DNA of 56,962 bases from CAVYPR01 sp052145775 (GCA_052145775.1 JBKQNY010000136.1:1-56962), one strand, 5' to 3'; counted from the stretch's first letter, positions 8,550 through 18,018 are shown. A program made the numbers and translations. Notes: generated by a model from the letters alone, not told the origin.

Positions 8550-9616
8550 CACCCGCCGATCATCGACATCGAGCGTGCGGGGGCGAGGAAGCCCGGATCG
8601 TTGATCCCGTGCCCAGGGCGCTTCCCCCACACCGCCCGTCGGATCATGGCAGCCAGCTCATCGTCGGTCCCACCCTTTCGCAGCAGGTCGCGGGCCGACA
8701 GCTCATCGTCGCTGAACAGACAGTTGCGCAGTGCCCCATCGGCGGTGAGACGGAGGCGGTCGCACGTGCCGCAGAAGGGGCGGGTCACGCTGGCCACAAT
8801 GCCGATCTCGCCGGTCCCGTCGGTGTATCGGTAGCGGGTCGCCGGAGCAGCATCGTCGGGGTCGATCACCGCCTCGAGCGGCCAGCAGCGGTCGATGCGG
8901 GCCACGATCTCGTCGCCCGGCACGACCCGGTCCCGATCCCACGCACCCTCGGCGTCGAGCGGCATGAACTCGATGTAACGCACCGTCCGACCGGTCTGCC
9001 GACCGAAGCGGGCGAACCCTTCGACCTCGTCATCGTTGACACCGGTCACCGGCACCATGTTCACCTTCAGCGGGCCAAGCCCGGCGGCCTCGGCGTCGGC
9101 CATGGCGGCGAGGACCACCGACAGCGTGCCACGCCGGCGTATGGCCGCGAAGCGCCCGGGATCGAGGCTGTCGCAGCTGATGTTGACCCGGTTGAGCCCG
9201 GCGGCGGCGAGCGAGGCAGCCAGCGGCCCCAGCCGGACGGCGTTGGTGGTCATGGTGAGCTCCTCGAAGCCGATGGCCCGCAGCCCGGCCACCACCTCCA
9301 CCACATCGCGCCGCAGCAGCGGCTCACCTCCGGTGAGACGCACGCGGTCGATGCCGAGTCCGCGGGCCACCGTCGCGGTGCGCAGGATCTCGTCGGTGCG
9401 CAGGTGCTGTGCCCCCGGCAGGAACCGCATACCGGACTCGGGCATGCAGTAGACGCATCGGAGGTTGCACCGGTCGGTGAGCGAGATGCGCAGGTCGCGA
9501 TGGACCCGCCCGAAGGTGTCGACCAGCGGGCCGGTGGCCGGGGCCGCCGGCCCCCCCGGAGCGGGTGTGGTCCCGGCCCGACGCTCACCGAGCTGCACCG
9601 GCTGCGGGGCGCTCAC
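8549..9616 (-). CDS. moaA: GTP 3',8-cyclase MoaA (radical SAM)
   Basis: 355-aa radical SAM enzyme for the first step of molybdenum cofactor synthesis, GTP to 3',8-cyclo-GTP. The N-terminal cluster motif is C50-x3-C54-x2-C57 (DRCNLRCVYC). The second cluster region is RPFCGTCDRLRLTADG..RNCLF, three cysteines as in MoaA. The C-terminus ends in Gly-Gly as the family needs. The GTG at 9616 overlaps the moeA stop (GTGA) and has a GGGG tract just upstream; an ATG at 9631 is the alternative. moaC, the usual partner, is absent from the window. Confidence 0.93.
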   Translation of the reverse strand: MSAPQPVQLGERRAGTTPAPGGPAAPATGPLVDTFGRVHRDLRISLTDRCNLRCVYCMPESGMRFLPGAQHLRTDEILRTATVARGLGIDRVRLTGGEPLLRRDVVEVVAGLRAIGFEELTMTTNAVRLGPLAASLAAAGLNRVNISCDSLDPGRFAAIRRRGTLSVVLAAMADAEAAGLGPLKVNMVPVTGVNDDEVEGFARFGRQTGRTVRYIEFMPLDAEGAWDRDRVVPGDEIVARIDRCWPLEAVIDPDDAAPATRYRYTDGTGEIGIVASVTRPFCGTCDRLRLTADGALRNCLFSDDELSARDLLRKGGTDDELAAMIRRAVWGKRPGHGINDPGFLAPARSMSMIGG

Positions 9617-10896
9617 TGGACGCCGCCCCATGGGCCGACAGGTCCGCTCCCCGCCAGGCCCTCGGGGTCGAGCAGCATGACCTCCACGGTGCCACCGGCC
9701 TCGATGCCCGAGCCGTCGGGCACCACGGCCAGGGCGTTGGCCATGGCCAGCGCATGCAGGACGTGGGACTGCTGAACACCGGTGGGCCGCACGTGGAGGC
9801 GACCATCCTCGGCAAACTCCGCTCGGACGCGGAAGTAGTGAACCTTGCCGTCGGCCGTCCGGGTGAGGGCCTCGTCGGCCACGGCTCGGGCCGCCGGACG
9901 GTCCAGGGCGGTGTGTCCGGCCATCTGGCGCAGCGCCGGGCGGACCAGCAGCTCGAAGCTCACCAGGGCCGAGACCGGGTTGCCCGGGACGCCGAAGGTC
10001 GGGACCCGCCCGCCCAGCAGCCCGAAGGCGAACGGCTTGGCCGGGCGGATGGCCACCTGCATCCAGTGCGAGGTGCCAGCGCACCGCTCGGCCAGGACCG
10101 CAGTCACCAAATCGGCGTCACCGACACTCACCCCACCCGACACCACCACGGCGTCGCACCGGGCCGCCCCCGCCTCCAAAGCTTCGCCGATGGCCGTCTC
10201 TTCGTCGGGGACCGAGCCGAGGTCGACCGGCACGAAGCGAGACTGGGCCAGGGCTGCCAGCAGCGCCGGACGGTTGCCGTCGCGGATCCTGCCGGGCACG
10301 AGGGGAGCCGGAGGGTCGAGGAGCTCGTCGCCGGTCGAGAGAACGCCGACCACCGGTCGGCGGTATACGAGCGCCTTTCGGTACCCCTGACCAGCCAACA
10401 CGCCGGCGTGGGCCGGGCCGAGCACCGTGCCCGCCTCGAGGAGCACCTGTCCCACGGCCACGTCGTCGCCGGTGCGCCGCACGTAGGCACCGGGCTCCAC
10501 CAGTCCGAGGATGCGCACCGTCCCGTTGTTCGCCCCCGGTGACGTCGACTCCTGCATGCACACCGCGTCGGCGCCCACTGGCATCGGCGCACCGGTCATG
10601 ATCCGCACGGCCTGACCCGGGCCCATCGAGATGGGAGCCTCGCCGGCCCGGGTGCTCCCCACCACACGTAGGTCGACCGTTCCCGGCCCGGTGTCGGCGG
10701 CCTGCACGGCATAACCGTCCATGCCCGAGTTGGCGAACCCGGGGATCGGGGCCTCGGCCTGCACCGTGGACGCGGCCACGCAGCCGACGGCTGTCGGCAA
10801 AAGCACCTCGACCGCCTCCAGGACCGCACACATCCCGAACACCTGTCGGCGGGCCTCGCCCAGGGCGATCACAGCCCGGAAGGCCCCAGCCGGCAT
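9613..10896 (-). CDS. moeA: Molybdopterin molybdenumtransferase MoeA
   Basis: 427-aa protein with the MoeA domain order: PGFANSGMDGYAV near residue 52, RIMTGAPMPVGADAV near 98, VGVLSTGDEL near 183, VSGGVSVGDADLV near 247 and VPTFGVPGNPVSALVSFE near 300. It inserts molybdate into adenylated molybdopterin. The start overlaps moaE by 28 bases, and the 3' end is coupled to moaA. Length is normal for a single-domain MoeA. Confidence 0.94.
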   Translation of the reverse strand: MPAGAFRAVIALGEARRQVFGMCAVLEAVEVLLPTAVGCVAASTVQAEAPIPGFANSGMDGYAVQAADTGPGTVDLRVVGSTRAGEAPISMGPGQAVRIMTGAPMPVGADAVCMQESTSPGANNGTVRILGLVEPGAYVRRTGDDVAVGQVLLEAGTVLGPAHAGVLAGQGYRKALVYRRPVVGVLSTGDELLDPPAPLVPGRIRDGNRPALLAALAQSRFVPVDLGSVPDEETAIGEALEAGAARCDAVVVSGGVSVGDADLVTAVLAERCAGTSHWMQVAIRPAKPFAFGLLGGRVPTFGVPGNPVSALVSFELLVRPALRQMAGHTALDRPAARAVADEALTRTADGKVHYFRVRAEFAEDGRLHVRPTGVQQSHVLHALAMANALAVVPDGSGIEAGGTVEVMLLDPEGLAGSGPVGPWGGVQ

Positions 10897-11378
10897 CCGG
10901 TCGCCCAGGACTCACCGCCGTCCCAGGTCTCGAGCTTCCAGATCGGGACCGTGGCCTTGAGCGTGTCGATGCAGAACGACGCGGCCGCGAACGCGGACGG
11001 ACGATGGGGGGCGGATACCGCCACCACCACCGCGGTCTCGCCGACCGCGAGCGCGCCGACCCGGTGCACCATGACGAGCCGCCCGATTGTCGGCCATCGA
11101 CGTCGGGCCTCGACCCCCACCTCGGCCAGTTTCGGCACGACATACTCGTCGTACGCCTCGTAGACCAGCCCCACGACCCCAGGCCGTCCCGGCGAGTGGT
11201 CGCGCACCGTGCCACAGAAGGTGACCACGGCGCCGCACCCAGGAGACGCGGCCCACCCGAAGGCCTCGCCCGGCTCCAGCGTCTCCGCGGTGACGGCGAT
11301 CCAGTCGACGTCGGAGTCCCCTGGGGCCCCCGGTAGGCCAGGTGCGGTCACCGGCGACAACCCAGCCCGGCCAAGCAC
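10869..11378 (-). CDS. moaE: Molybdopterin synthase catalytic subunit MoaE
   Basis: 169 aa as called. Motifs are VTFCGTVRDHSPG, the VYEAYDEY strand, VHRVGALAVGETAVVVAVSAPHR, and the catalytic lysine region TVPIWKLETWDGGESW. It transfers sulfur from MoaD thiocarboxylate to precursor Z. GTG at 11378 gives a slightly long N-terminus; GTG at 11351 would give 160 aa, closer to family length. First gene of the minus-strand run moaE-moeA-moaA-moaD. Confidence 0.92.
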   Translation of the reverse strand: MLGRAGLSPVTAPGLPGAPGDSDVDWIAVTAETLEPGEAFGWAASPGCGAVVTFCGTVRDHSPGRPGVVGLVYEAYDEYVVPKLAEVGVEARRRWPTIGRLVMVHRVGALAVGETAVVVAVSAPHRPSAFAAASFCIDTLKATVPIWKLETWDGGESWATGCRLGPSGL

Positions 11379-11569
11379 TTGGTGCGCACCATCGGCTCTG
11401 CAGTGTACGGGGCGGGGGTGCGGGCGGCCGAGGCGGAGACGCCGTCGAGCCGACGTGTAAGGAAGTCGTAATGGGGTCCGACCGCCGCTGACATGCCCAC
11501 CTGCCTACGGTTGAATCCGTGGCCATTGCTCCCCTCCAGTTTTCCGGACGCGGGCGGTACGCTGCTGCG

Positions 11570-12304
11570 GTGCCGAATGTCCTGGTCGTGGACGACGACG
11601 ACGTTATTCGCGACGTCGTGGTGCGGTACCTTGAGCGCGACGGCTTCACCACCGAGCAGATGGCCGACGGCGCCTCTGCCCGGGGGGCCATTGAACGCCG
11701 TCCTCCTGACCTGGTGGTCCTCGACGTGATGCTTCCCGGTGTCGACGGGTTAGAGCTCTGCCGATGGATTCGCTCCCGGAGCGATGTGCCCGTCATCTTG
11801 CTCACTGCTCGGGGCGAGGAGTCCGACCGCATCCTCGGACTCGAGCTCGGGGCCGACGATTACGTGGTCAAGCCCTTCTCGCCGCGCGAGTTGGCGGTCC
11901 GGGTGACCGCCGTCCTGCGCCGCACCCACCGGACTGGAGAAGACGGCGACCGGTCAGCAGCGCCCACGGTGCTGCCGGCGGCCGGCGCACCCGGCAGCAC
12001 CCTGCTAGAGGTCGGTGGCTTCCAGATCGACCTGGCTACCCGGGAGGCAATCCGCGATGGCACCGTGGTGCCTCTCACCGCCACTGAGTTCGATCTTCTT
12101 TGGTGCCTGGCTAGCCACCCGCGAGTCGTCTTCTCCCGGGCTCAGCTGCTGGCCCACGTCTGGGGCTACGAGGCGGCCCTCGACGCCGGGACCAGCACGG
12201 TCACCGTCCATGTGCGTCGGCTGCGCGAAAAGATTGAGGACGACCCTTCGGCTCCCCGCCTGATCGAGACGGTCTGGGGCGTCGGCTACCGGTTCGCGCC
12301 ATGA
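11570..12304 (+). CDS. OmpR/PhoB-family response regulator
   Basis: 244-aa regulator. Receiver domain is at 1-120 with phospho-acceptor D52 (VVLDVMLPG), acidic pocket VVDDDD and KPFSPREL. A Gly/Pro/Ala linker leads to a winged-helix DNA-binding domain at about 150-240 ending VWGVGYRFAP. Start GTG at 11570 places VLVVDDDD at the N-terminus; TACGCT six to eleven bases upstream could be a -10 for a nearly leaderless mRNA (weak). It overlaps its kinase gene by four bases (ATGA). Confidence 0.93.
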   Translation: MPNVLVVDDDDVIRDVVVRYLERDGFTTEQMADGASARGAIERRPPDLVVLDVMLPGVDGLELCRWIRSRSDVPVILLTARGEESDRILGLELGADDYVVKPFSPRELAVRVTAVLRRTHRTGEDGDRSAAPTVLPAAGAPGSTLLEVGGFQIDLATREAIRDGTVVPLTATEFDLLWCLASHPRVVFSRAQLLAHVWGYEAALDAGTSTVTVHVRRLREKIEDDPSAPRLIETVWGVGYRFAP

Positions 12305-13524
12305 GCGCCAGCACGCTGCTGGTGGTGGGCATCATCCTTCTGGCCGGAATCGTCTCCACCGTGGTCCTGCGTTCCTTGCCGTCGGTCCGCCTGCAACTTG
12401 CTGGTCTGGCCCTGGTGGCGGTCGCCCTGCCGCTTGGCGCGGTGCTGCTGTCGGGGATGGTGATGTTCCATATGGGTGCTGGGCTCGAAGTCCTGGCGGT
12501 GGCCCTGGCGGCGTGCGCAGTCGGCATCGGGGGTGCACTGGTGGTGGCTCGCTCCATCACGTCGCGCCTCGAACGGGTCAGCGCCGCTTCGGGGCGCCTT
12601 GCGGCCGGTGACCTGGGCGAGCGAGCACCCGAGGGAGGGCCGAGCGAAATCGCCGAGTTGGCCGCCTCGTTCAACGCCATGGCCGACCACCTCGAGGAGA
12701 TCTTCGACGCCCGCAGTCAGCTGGTCGCCTGGGCCAGCCACGACTTGCGGGCCCCGGTCACCTCGCTGCAGGCAATGCTCGAGGCGATCGAAGACGGGGT
12801 GGTCGAACCGGGTCACTACCTCGAAGCCCTCCAGGGTCAGGTGCGGTTGCTCGGCGCGCTGGTGGAGGACCTCTTCGAGCTGGCCAATATCGGCGGTGGC
12901 ACCTCCCTTGAGTTGACCTCAGTCGACCTCGGTCGGCTGGCGGCGGCCTGCGCCCAGCGGTTCGAGCCCGAGGCACAGGCTCGGGGCATCACCCTGCGCT
13001 GCGTGCTGCGCACCGAGGCCGCTAAGGGCTACTGCGCGCCGGAGAAGGTCGAACGGGTTCTGACCAACCTGGTCACCAACTCGCTGCGCTACACCCCGGC
13101 CGGCGGGCAGGTCACCGTTTCGGTCACCGGTGCCGCCGGCGTGACGTTCATCTCAGTGGAAGACACCGGGATCGGCATCGACCCACAGTCGACGGAGCGA
13201 GTGTTTGAGCCCTTTTTCCGCGCCGACCCGGCACGCACGCGTTCGAACAAGGGCGCCGGGCTCGGTCTGGCCATCGCCCGGGGCCTAATCGAGGCCCAGG
13301 GCGGCCGCATTTGGGCCGAGCCGCCAGCCACGGGCGGTACTCGGATCTGCTTCGTCCTGCCATCCGAGGCGGACCTGGAAGGAGAGGTACTTCGGAGTCA
13401 TTCCATCCCCTCGCCTTCGGTCGCCAAGAAGCTGAGCCAGACCAGCTTCGCCACCGAAGTCGATCGCTCGTCGCGGACACTCAACTCCAGAAGCCAAATC
13501 CAACGAGCGCAAGATCGCCATTGA
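12301..13524 (+). CDS. Membrane sensor histidine kinase (HAMP-HisKA-HATPase)
   Basis: 407 aa. Two or three membrane helices lie in residues 1-83 with almost no outer loop, so it may sense an intramembrane or envelope signal. HAMP domain is about 80-133. H147 (WASHDLRAPV) is the phosphorylation site. The N box NLVTNSLRYTP, D box VEDTGIGI and GAGLGLAIARGLI complete the ATPase. About 45 residues of Ser-rich tail follow the kinase core; these look unlike the family and may be a recent 3' extension. Coupled to the regulator upstream. Confidence 0.93.
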   Translation: MSASTLLVVGIILLAGIVSTVVLRSLPSVRLQLAGLALVAVALPLGAVLLSGMVMFHMGAGLEVLAVALAACAVGIGGALVVARSITSRLERVSAASGRLAAGDLGERAPEGGPSEIAELAASFNAMADHLEEIFDARSQLVAWASHDLRAPVTSLQAMLEAIEDGVVEPGHYLEALQGQVRLLGALVEDLFELANIGGGTSLELTSVDLGRLAAACAQRFEPEAQARGITLRCVLRTEAAKGYCAPEKVERVLTNLVTNSLRYTPAGGQVTVSVTGAAGVTFISVEDTGIGIDPQSTERVFEPFFRADPARTRSNKGAGLGLAIARGLIEAQGGRIWAEPPATGGTRICFVLPSEADLEGEVLRSHSIPSPSVAKKLSQTSFATEVDRSSRTLNSRSQIQRAQDRH

Positions 13525-13859
13525 TTGTTGACTCGATCACAATGCGACGAGGGATCCCTCGCCCTTTGTGTGACAGACGAGGATCTCCCCCCGTCGGCGC
13601 TGGCGCCGCTCCCTCAACAACGCCCCGCCTCCACCTTCTCCCTCTGACCTCAGCTCGTCCAGCTGCAGTGCCCAACACCCGATTTACTGCTAGCTATACG
13701 GGCTCTGCGGAAACGAGCGGGTGCGGCACGTCCGCTACCAGCGCACTCGCAAAAGTGCCTGCCCCACCCCAGGCACTTCGGTGCCGCTGAAGCGTCACCG
13801 GCGCGATCGGTTATTGGGGCAATCGGCCCGGCTGGGCCCCCGGGACCTAGTGTTGGTTG
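13525..13859. other. Intergenic stretch with one strong hairpin
   Basis: About 335 bases without a convincing gene. It holds a perfect 9-bp hairpin (13753-13761 AAGTGCCTG paired with 13770-13778 CAGGCACTT, loop of eight bases). It may stop transcription from the kinase operon or belong to the leader of the next gene. There is no T-run on the plus strand. Confidence 0.4.
13753..13778. terminator. Perfect 9-bp stem-loop, possible terminator
   Basis: Stem AAGTGCCTG/CAGGCACTT with loop CCCCACCC. On the minus strand the stem is followed by TTTTGC, on the plus strand by CGGTGCC, so an intrinsic terminator would read better leftwards, where no gene needs it. Its role is therefore uncertain. Confidence 0.3.
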
Positions 13860-14843
13860 ATGCCCAGCACGAGCCGGGACAAGGCCCACCAGCGAGCCGC
13901 CTTTCCGAAGGACCACGACCTCACGGTGTCCGACGGGACCCGGATTGCCTACACGATTCGTGGTGAGGGTCCGGGCATACCGGTCGTTTTCGTGAACGGC
14001 TGGACGTGCACCGACGGGTACTGGACCACGATCGGACCTGCCGTCGTCGCCGCCGGACATCGGGCGATCTTCTTGGACATGAGGGGCCACGGGGAGTCCG
14101 GGCTGCCGCGCCGGCCGGGAATCGCAGGGCGCGATCTCCGAGCCGAAGACGTTGCGCCCGAGCGGCTTGCGGCCGACATCGTGGAGGTGCTTGGCGACGC
14201 CGGCGTGGAGCGCGCCGTGCTCGTGGGCCACTCCATGGGGGTGCAGGCCATCGTGGAGACGTGTCGGGTAGCGCCCGAGCGGGTCGCCGGCCTCGTCCCG
14301 ATTGCCGGCGCGTTCGAGAACCCGGTCAGAACCTTGGCCGAGAAGCCCCTCCTCGATCGGCTCTACCCCCTTGGGGAGGTGATCTTTGCGTTCGTCCCCC
14401 TTGAGGGGCTTCGTCCGATGCTTCGACGTATCGCGCATCCAGGCTTGGGACGACGTGTCATTCAGGTCACCGGTATCGGTGGACCGAACGTGAAGGAGGA
14501 GGACATCGCCGCGCACTTGGCGCACATCGGCGAAGTCAACTTCTCCGTCCTGTTCAAGATGATGAGTGGGCTCCGCCGACACCACACCGCGGAGTTTCTG
14601 CCCGAGATCGCCGTCCCCACCCTGGTCCTTGCCGGTCGGCTCGACTGGTTCACTCCGCCGAGCGTGGAGCAACGGATGGCGGATCTGATCCCCGACAGCG
14701 AGCTCGTCTGGTTCAGCGACGCCGGTCACCTGCTGCCGATCGAGGCGCCCTACGAGGTCGCCGGAACCATCGTCGACTTCCTGGCGCGGCGCGTGGACAA
14801 TGCCCCCTCGGGAGCGCCGTCCAGCGACGGGCCGATCAGGTGA
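13860..14843 (+). CDS. Alpha/beta-hydrolase fold protein
   Basis: 327-aa hydrolase. The oxyanion region is VVFVNGWTCTDGYW, strand-4 motif LDMRGHGESG, nucleophile elbow VGHSMG near residue 125, a late Asp in LVLAGRLDWFTP, and catalytic His in FSDAGHLLPIEAP. The fold covers esterases, haloalkane dehalogenases and lactonases; here a Ser nucleophile rules out a dehalogenase. The ATG at 13860 is preceded in frame by a TTG. It stands alone between the two-component system and an unknown gene, so its substrate cannot be guessed. Confidence 0.85.
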   Translation: MPSTSRDKAHQRAAFPKDHDLTVSDGTRIAYTIRGEGPGIPVVFVNGWTCTDGYWTTIGPAVVAAGHRAIFLDMRGHGESGLPRRPGIAGRDLRAEDVAPERLAADIVEVLGDAGVERAVLVGHSMGVQAIVETCRVAPERVAGLVPIAGAFENPVRTLAEKPLLDRLYPLGEVIFAFVPLEGLRPMLRRIAHPGLGRRVIQVTGIGGPNVKEEDIAAHLAHIGEVNFSVLFKMMSGLRRHHTAEFLPEIAVPTLVLAGRLDWFTPPSVEQRMADLIPDSELVWFSDAGHLLPIEAPYEVAGTIVDFLARRVDNAPSGAPSSDGPIR

Positions 14844-15000
14844 GGAGATATTTCAATAACGCGACGCGGTGGAGGGGAAAGGTCGCCCAGTTCGCCGGGG
14901 GGTGGGCATTTCCCCGCGTCGGCACTTGCGGGACACCCTGTCCGAGATTGTCGGCGACTTATCGGGATACCCCAGGACTCGGGAAGTATTGGTCAGGCTT

Positions 15001-15696
15001 CTAGTTTGTCGGGTCTGGCACAGCCGCCCCGCCCGTAAGCCAAGTCTCAATGTTTGCTATATCGGCTTTCCATTCGCGGGCGACTTTTGGATGCTGACCC
15101 TTTGAGGCCGCGAGCGCGTCCCACGCCTCGCTCGGCCTGCCTGCAGCGCCCAAGACCACTGGGACGTCAAGGATGTCGTGCACCGCGGTGTGCGTAGCTG
15201 ATATGGCTTCAAGCAGAGCGTCAACTCCAGCGAAGGGCGATGCCCAATCTACGGCTACTTCAAGCAAGGGGGTTACAAGCTCTTCCACGGCTTGGGCAAC
15301 CTCGCCGAGTTCTCGGAGTGGGACTGGCGAGCACTCTTTCCGGATCTCATCGACATTGATTAGCAGTTCCGTATGTGAGGCACCGATGAGGCTCGGCCAC
15401 ACGCGGTATGAGCGCTGATACGAAACTCCCACGATGGCATCGATCTGAATGGTTTGCGGCCCGCCAAACCATACGAACACTGCCGTCGCGGCAAACTGAT
15501 CATTCAAGGAACACCGAAACGAGCCGGCAACACCGTCCTCGACGCCCGTATCGGCAAGGGGGTCAGGCGACCAGCCCTCCACCACCATACGTTCGAGCAG
15601 CCGAGCCTTCAGCGCATTATGAAGAGCCTCTAGTTGCCTACGATCGCGATCACGGTCCCGCAACTGGGCCACCTTCGGCATCGGGTCCAGGCTCAC
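15001..15696 (-). CDS. Hypothetical protein
   Basis: 231-aa soluble protein with a basic, Arg/Asp-rich start (QLRDRDRDRRQLEALHNALK), an aromatic middle section (AVFVWFGGPQTIQIDAIVGVSYQRSYRVWPSL) and an Ala/Glu-rich helical C-terminus. No motif that I recognise. Reading frame and codon use look genuine. Start GTG at 15696 with AAGG directly upstream; ATG at 15681 is possible. GC is lower here than in neighbouring operons, which suits an accessory gene. Confidence 0.65.
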   Translation of the reverse strand: MSLDPMPKVAQLRDRDRDRRQLEALHNALKARLLERMVVEGWSPDPLADTGVEDGVAGSFRCSLNDQFAATAVFVWFGGPQTIQIDAIVGVSYQRSYRVWPSLIGASHTELLINVDEIRKECSPVPLRELGEVAQAVEELVTPLLEVAVDWASPFAGVDALLEAISATHTAVHDILDVPVVLGAAGRPSEAWDALAASKGQHPKVAREWKADIANIETWLTGGAAVPDPTN

Positions 15697-15897
15697 CCTT
15701 GGATTTTTCCATCGCCGCCAGAGTATGGCGGTGGACGGCCACAGAGAGCGTTGATCCGCAGTCGTTGAATAGGTCTCAGCAAATTCGGCAGTGGGGCTGA
15801 CGAATGGTGTCGCCTACCGCCGGGTCCCGCCGCAGACACGGTCGTGGCGGCGGGCCCTGTGTGCCGGGATAGGAACGGTCCACTCGGTCCGGTCCTA

Positions 15898-16707
15898 CTA
15901 GCGATTGAGGATGAAGCGGCGCATTGCAGTGGCGAAACCGTCGTGGCCGTTGCTGTCGGTGACCCGGCGGGCTGCGCGCTTCACCTGCGGATCGGCGTTG
16001 CCCATGGCGATGCTGAGGCCGGAATGAGCGAACATGAGAACGTCATTCGCCATATCGCCGATGGTGGCAATCTCGTCCGTTGAAAGTTCGTACTTCTTGG
16101 CGAGGTACAAGGCCACCCAGCCCTTGTTGGCCAGGGGATGCGTGAAGTCGAGGTAGTACGGCTGCGACGTCGCCACAGTCACGTGGTCTCCGAACGCTTC
16201 GATCGCTGCCGCCCAGGCGCCGTTGACCATGTCGCGGTCGTCGCTCACCCCCACGATCTTTGCGACGCCGTCGGTGAGGCCGTCGAGGCTTTTCATGACC
16301 TTTGGATCGAACTTTACGGTCCAGGATTCCCGTGCCACGTGCGGTCCATGGGAATCCGGGACGTACCAATCGGCACCGCGATAGATCCAGACGTCGAGGC
16401 CGCGAGACGTGAGTAGGGCGCTGATGGGCGCAACGAGGTTCTCGGGCACGACCTGCTGCTCAATCACATTCATCGCAGAGTCGACGAGTAACCCTCCGTT
16501 GAAGGCGGAAATCGGGGTCTCGATGCTGAGCGGTCCGACAAGCATGGACATCCCGCGCGGGGGACGACCGCTGGTGATGGCGAAGAGAATGCCTTCCTCT
16601 CCGAGCCGGTGCACGGCGTCGATTGCCTCGTCCGTAAGGACTTTGTCGGGAGTCACCAACGTGCCATCCACGTCGGCCAGCACCAAACGAATTGGGACGG
16701 AAGGCAC
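15898..16707 (-). CDS. HAD-superfamily Cof-type phosphatase
   Basis: 269-aa protein of the Cof/IIB HAD subfamily. Motif I is LADVDGTLV with D12/D14, motif II FAITSGRPP, cap insertion in the middle, Lys near LANKGWVALYL, and motif IV IGDMANDVLMF, then the typical IAMGNADPQVKRAA. It should dephosphorylate small sugar phosphates or cofactors; specificity cannot be read. GTG at 16707 has AAGGTAG upstream and begins just before the first strand; a TTG at 16734 is an alternative. It is monocistronic. Confidence 0.9.
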   Translation of the reverse strand: MPSVPIRLVLADVDGTLVTPDKVLTDEAIDAVHRLGEEGILFAITSGRPPRGMSMLVGPLSIETPISAFNGGLLVDSAMNVIEQQVVPENLVAPISALLTSRGLDVWIYRGADWYVPDSHGPHVARESWTVKFDPKVMKSLDGLTDGVAKIVGVSDDRDMVNGAWAAAIEAFGDHVTVATSQPYYLDFTHPLANKGWVALYLAKKYELSTDEIATIGDMANDVLMFAHSGLSIAMGNADPQVKRAARRVTDSNGHDGFATAMRRFILNR

Positions 16708-17045
16708 CTGCGCTACCTTACGAGAAGTGCCCAACGGCGTTTCATCTCCCCATTATTAGACCGCAGTGCCCGTATCGGCTTAGTCGGAATTCGTCCCCTA
16801 CCGCGCGGGGCACCTTGGATGCCCACCTGCTCCATCTCGCCGGTTCGTGGGTGCACTCCTAGCTCACTCAGGCCCCTGTTTGCATCCACAGCCGCCTGCC
16901 CCCGCTCATTTCGAAGCGCCGCCGAGCGAGCGCTCCCTGGCTATGCAGGGCGACTCAGCTGGCTGAGGGTCCGGTGCCCTAGCGCAGACCTCGAGATCTT
17001 CTTGGTTAATGGTCTTCGGGAGTCAGGATAAGTCCAGGCTGCCCT
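16708..17045. other. Intergenic stretch, nothing recognised
   Basis: About 340 bases between the HAD and GIY-YIG genes, both on the minus strand. I see no gene, repeat or structured RNA. It presumably holds the HAD promoter. Confidence 0.4.
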
Positions 17046-17585
17046 TCACGACCTCGCATGATGAAACAGAGGATATTGGCCTCGTACGCCTTCGCTCATG
17101 ATTTTCATCTCGGCGTCTCGTGCTTCTCTACCCGAGGGAAACAGCCTGAAGCGGTAGCTCAAACGGGTGCGGATGTAGGAGCAGACCAGATCGTCGATGG
17201 CCAGGTCGCCGGAAGCCGCGTCCTGTATTTGTTGGCTGGACATCGTCGGCAGCACCAGACGGTCAAACACGTAGACACAGAACTGGTCACCACTGCGCCT
17301 ACCTGACGCGTGAGCGTCCAAGCGCCCCGCGAGCCCCCGCGATTTCGGGACGGGCTTCCCTGCCTTCGTGGCGGCCATAGCCGGTCCTCTTCCCGACATG
17401 CCCACGTACAGGAGCTGCTTCCCGTCCCAGACCGTGTAGACCCCCACGCTCCCTTCAGGAACGGCCGGATTTGGCCAGTCAGCGAACCGGCACGCTGGGC
17501 TCCAATCCTTCATGTACGGCGACTTCAGCCAGGCCCCCTGTGACGCCCCCCGATGCTTCTTTGGAGGCGTTACCGACTGAGCCAT
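17046..17585 (-). CDS. Stand-alone GIY-YIG domain protein
   Basis: 179 aa. A GIY-YIG-like core is visible: VGVYTVWDGKQLLYVGMSGRG (the VY...YVG pair), followed by the helix GLAGRLDAHASGRR carrying the expected Arg, and a C-terminal Arg-rich part. GIY-YIG domains cut DNA in repair, restriction and homing enzymes. There is no second domain, methylase or intron nearby. ATG at 17585 is preferred because AGGTG lies upstream; a GTG at 17654 would add 23 residues. It sits among accessory genes and may be mobile. Confidence 0.7.
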   Translation of the reverse strand: MAQSVTPPKKHRGASQGAWLKSPYMKDWSPACRFADWPNPAVPEGSVGVYTVWDGKQLLYVGMSGRGPAMAATKAGKPVPKSRGLAGRLDAHASGRRSGDQFCVYVFDRLVLPTMSSQQIQDAASGDLAIDDLVCSYIRTRLSYRFRLFPSGREARDAEMKIMSEGVRGQYPLFHHARS

Positions 17586-18018
17586 GGACGAGGACACCTG
17601 ACCGCCCTGTGCCGCGGCCCTGCGGAGCTTGCGGGCGCTCGGCTTCCCAACCACGGCTCAGAGAGTCCGGTCGCCCGGGGCAGCTCCGAAGGTCATTCGA
17701 GACTCCGATTCCTCCGTTTGCATGGATGCGTTCCTATCCGAGGAAACCTCAGCAGGGGAATGTTCCTGATGGTCAATAAGAATTCGATCCAGAGAATTCG
17801 CCTTTTCCCAGTTCAAGTCTCGGGGACTCATGCCGACACGCTAGAAAGCCGTGGCGAGACGTGCAATGGTCACCCGGCAACAGATGATGACGTTCCCACT
17901 CCTTGCGTTGGTGACCCGTTTTCACCAGGGCGAGGGGCGCTCTAGCCTCAGGGCGCACTGATTGGCGGAGCGTTCACGGAACGACCCGTACACCGACCGC
18001 AAGCCGAGGAGGCGAGTC
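17586..18018. other. Intergenic stretch, promoter region of the aldolase operon
   Basis: About 430 bases between the start of the divergent GIY-YIG gene and the aldolase ATG. No gene is seen. A strong ribosome-binding site (GAGGAGGCG, 18006-18014) ends it. Confidence 0.4.

Noticed and set aside
13860..14843. Haloalkane dehalogenase
   Set aside because: The nucleophile elbow is GHSMG with Ser, not Asp.
17795..17840. TTCAAGTCTC with flanking pairs suggested a tRNA T-arm
   Set aside because: No acceptor stem, D-arm or anticodon arm could be folded around it.
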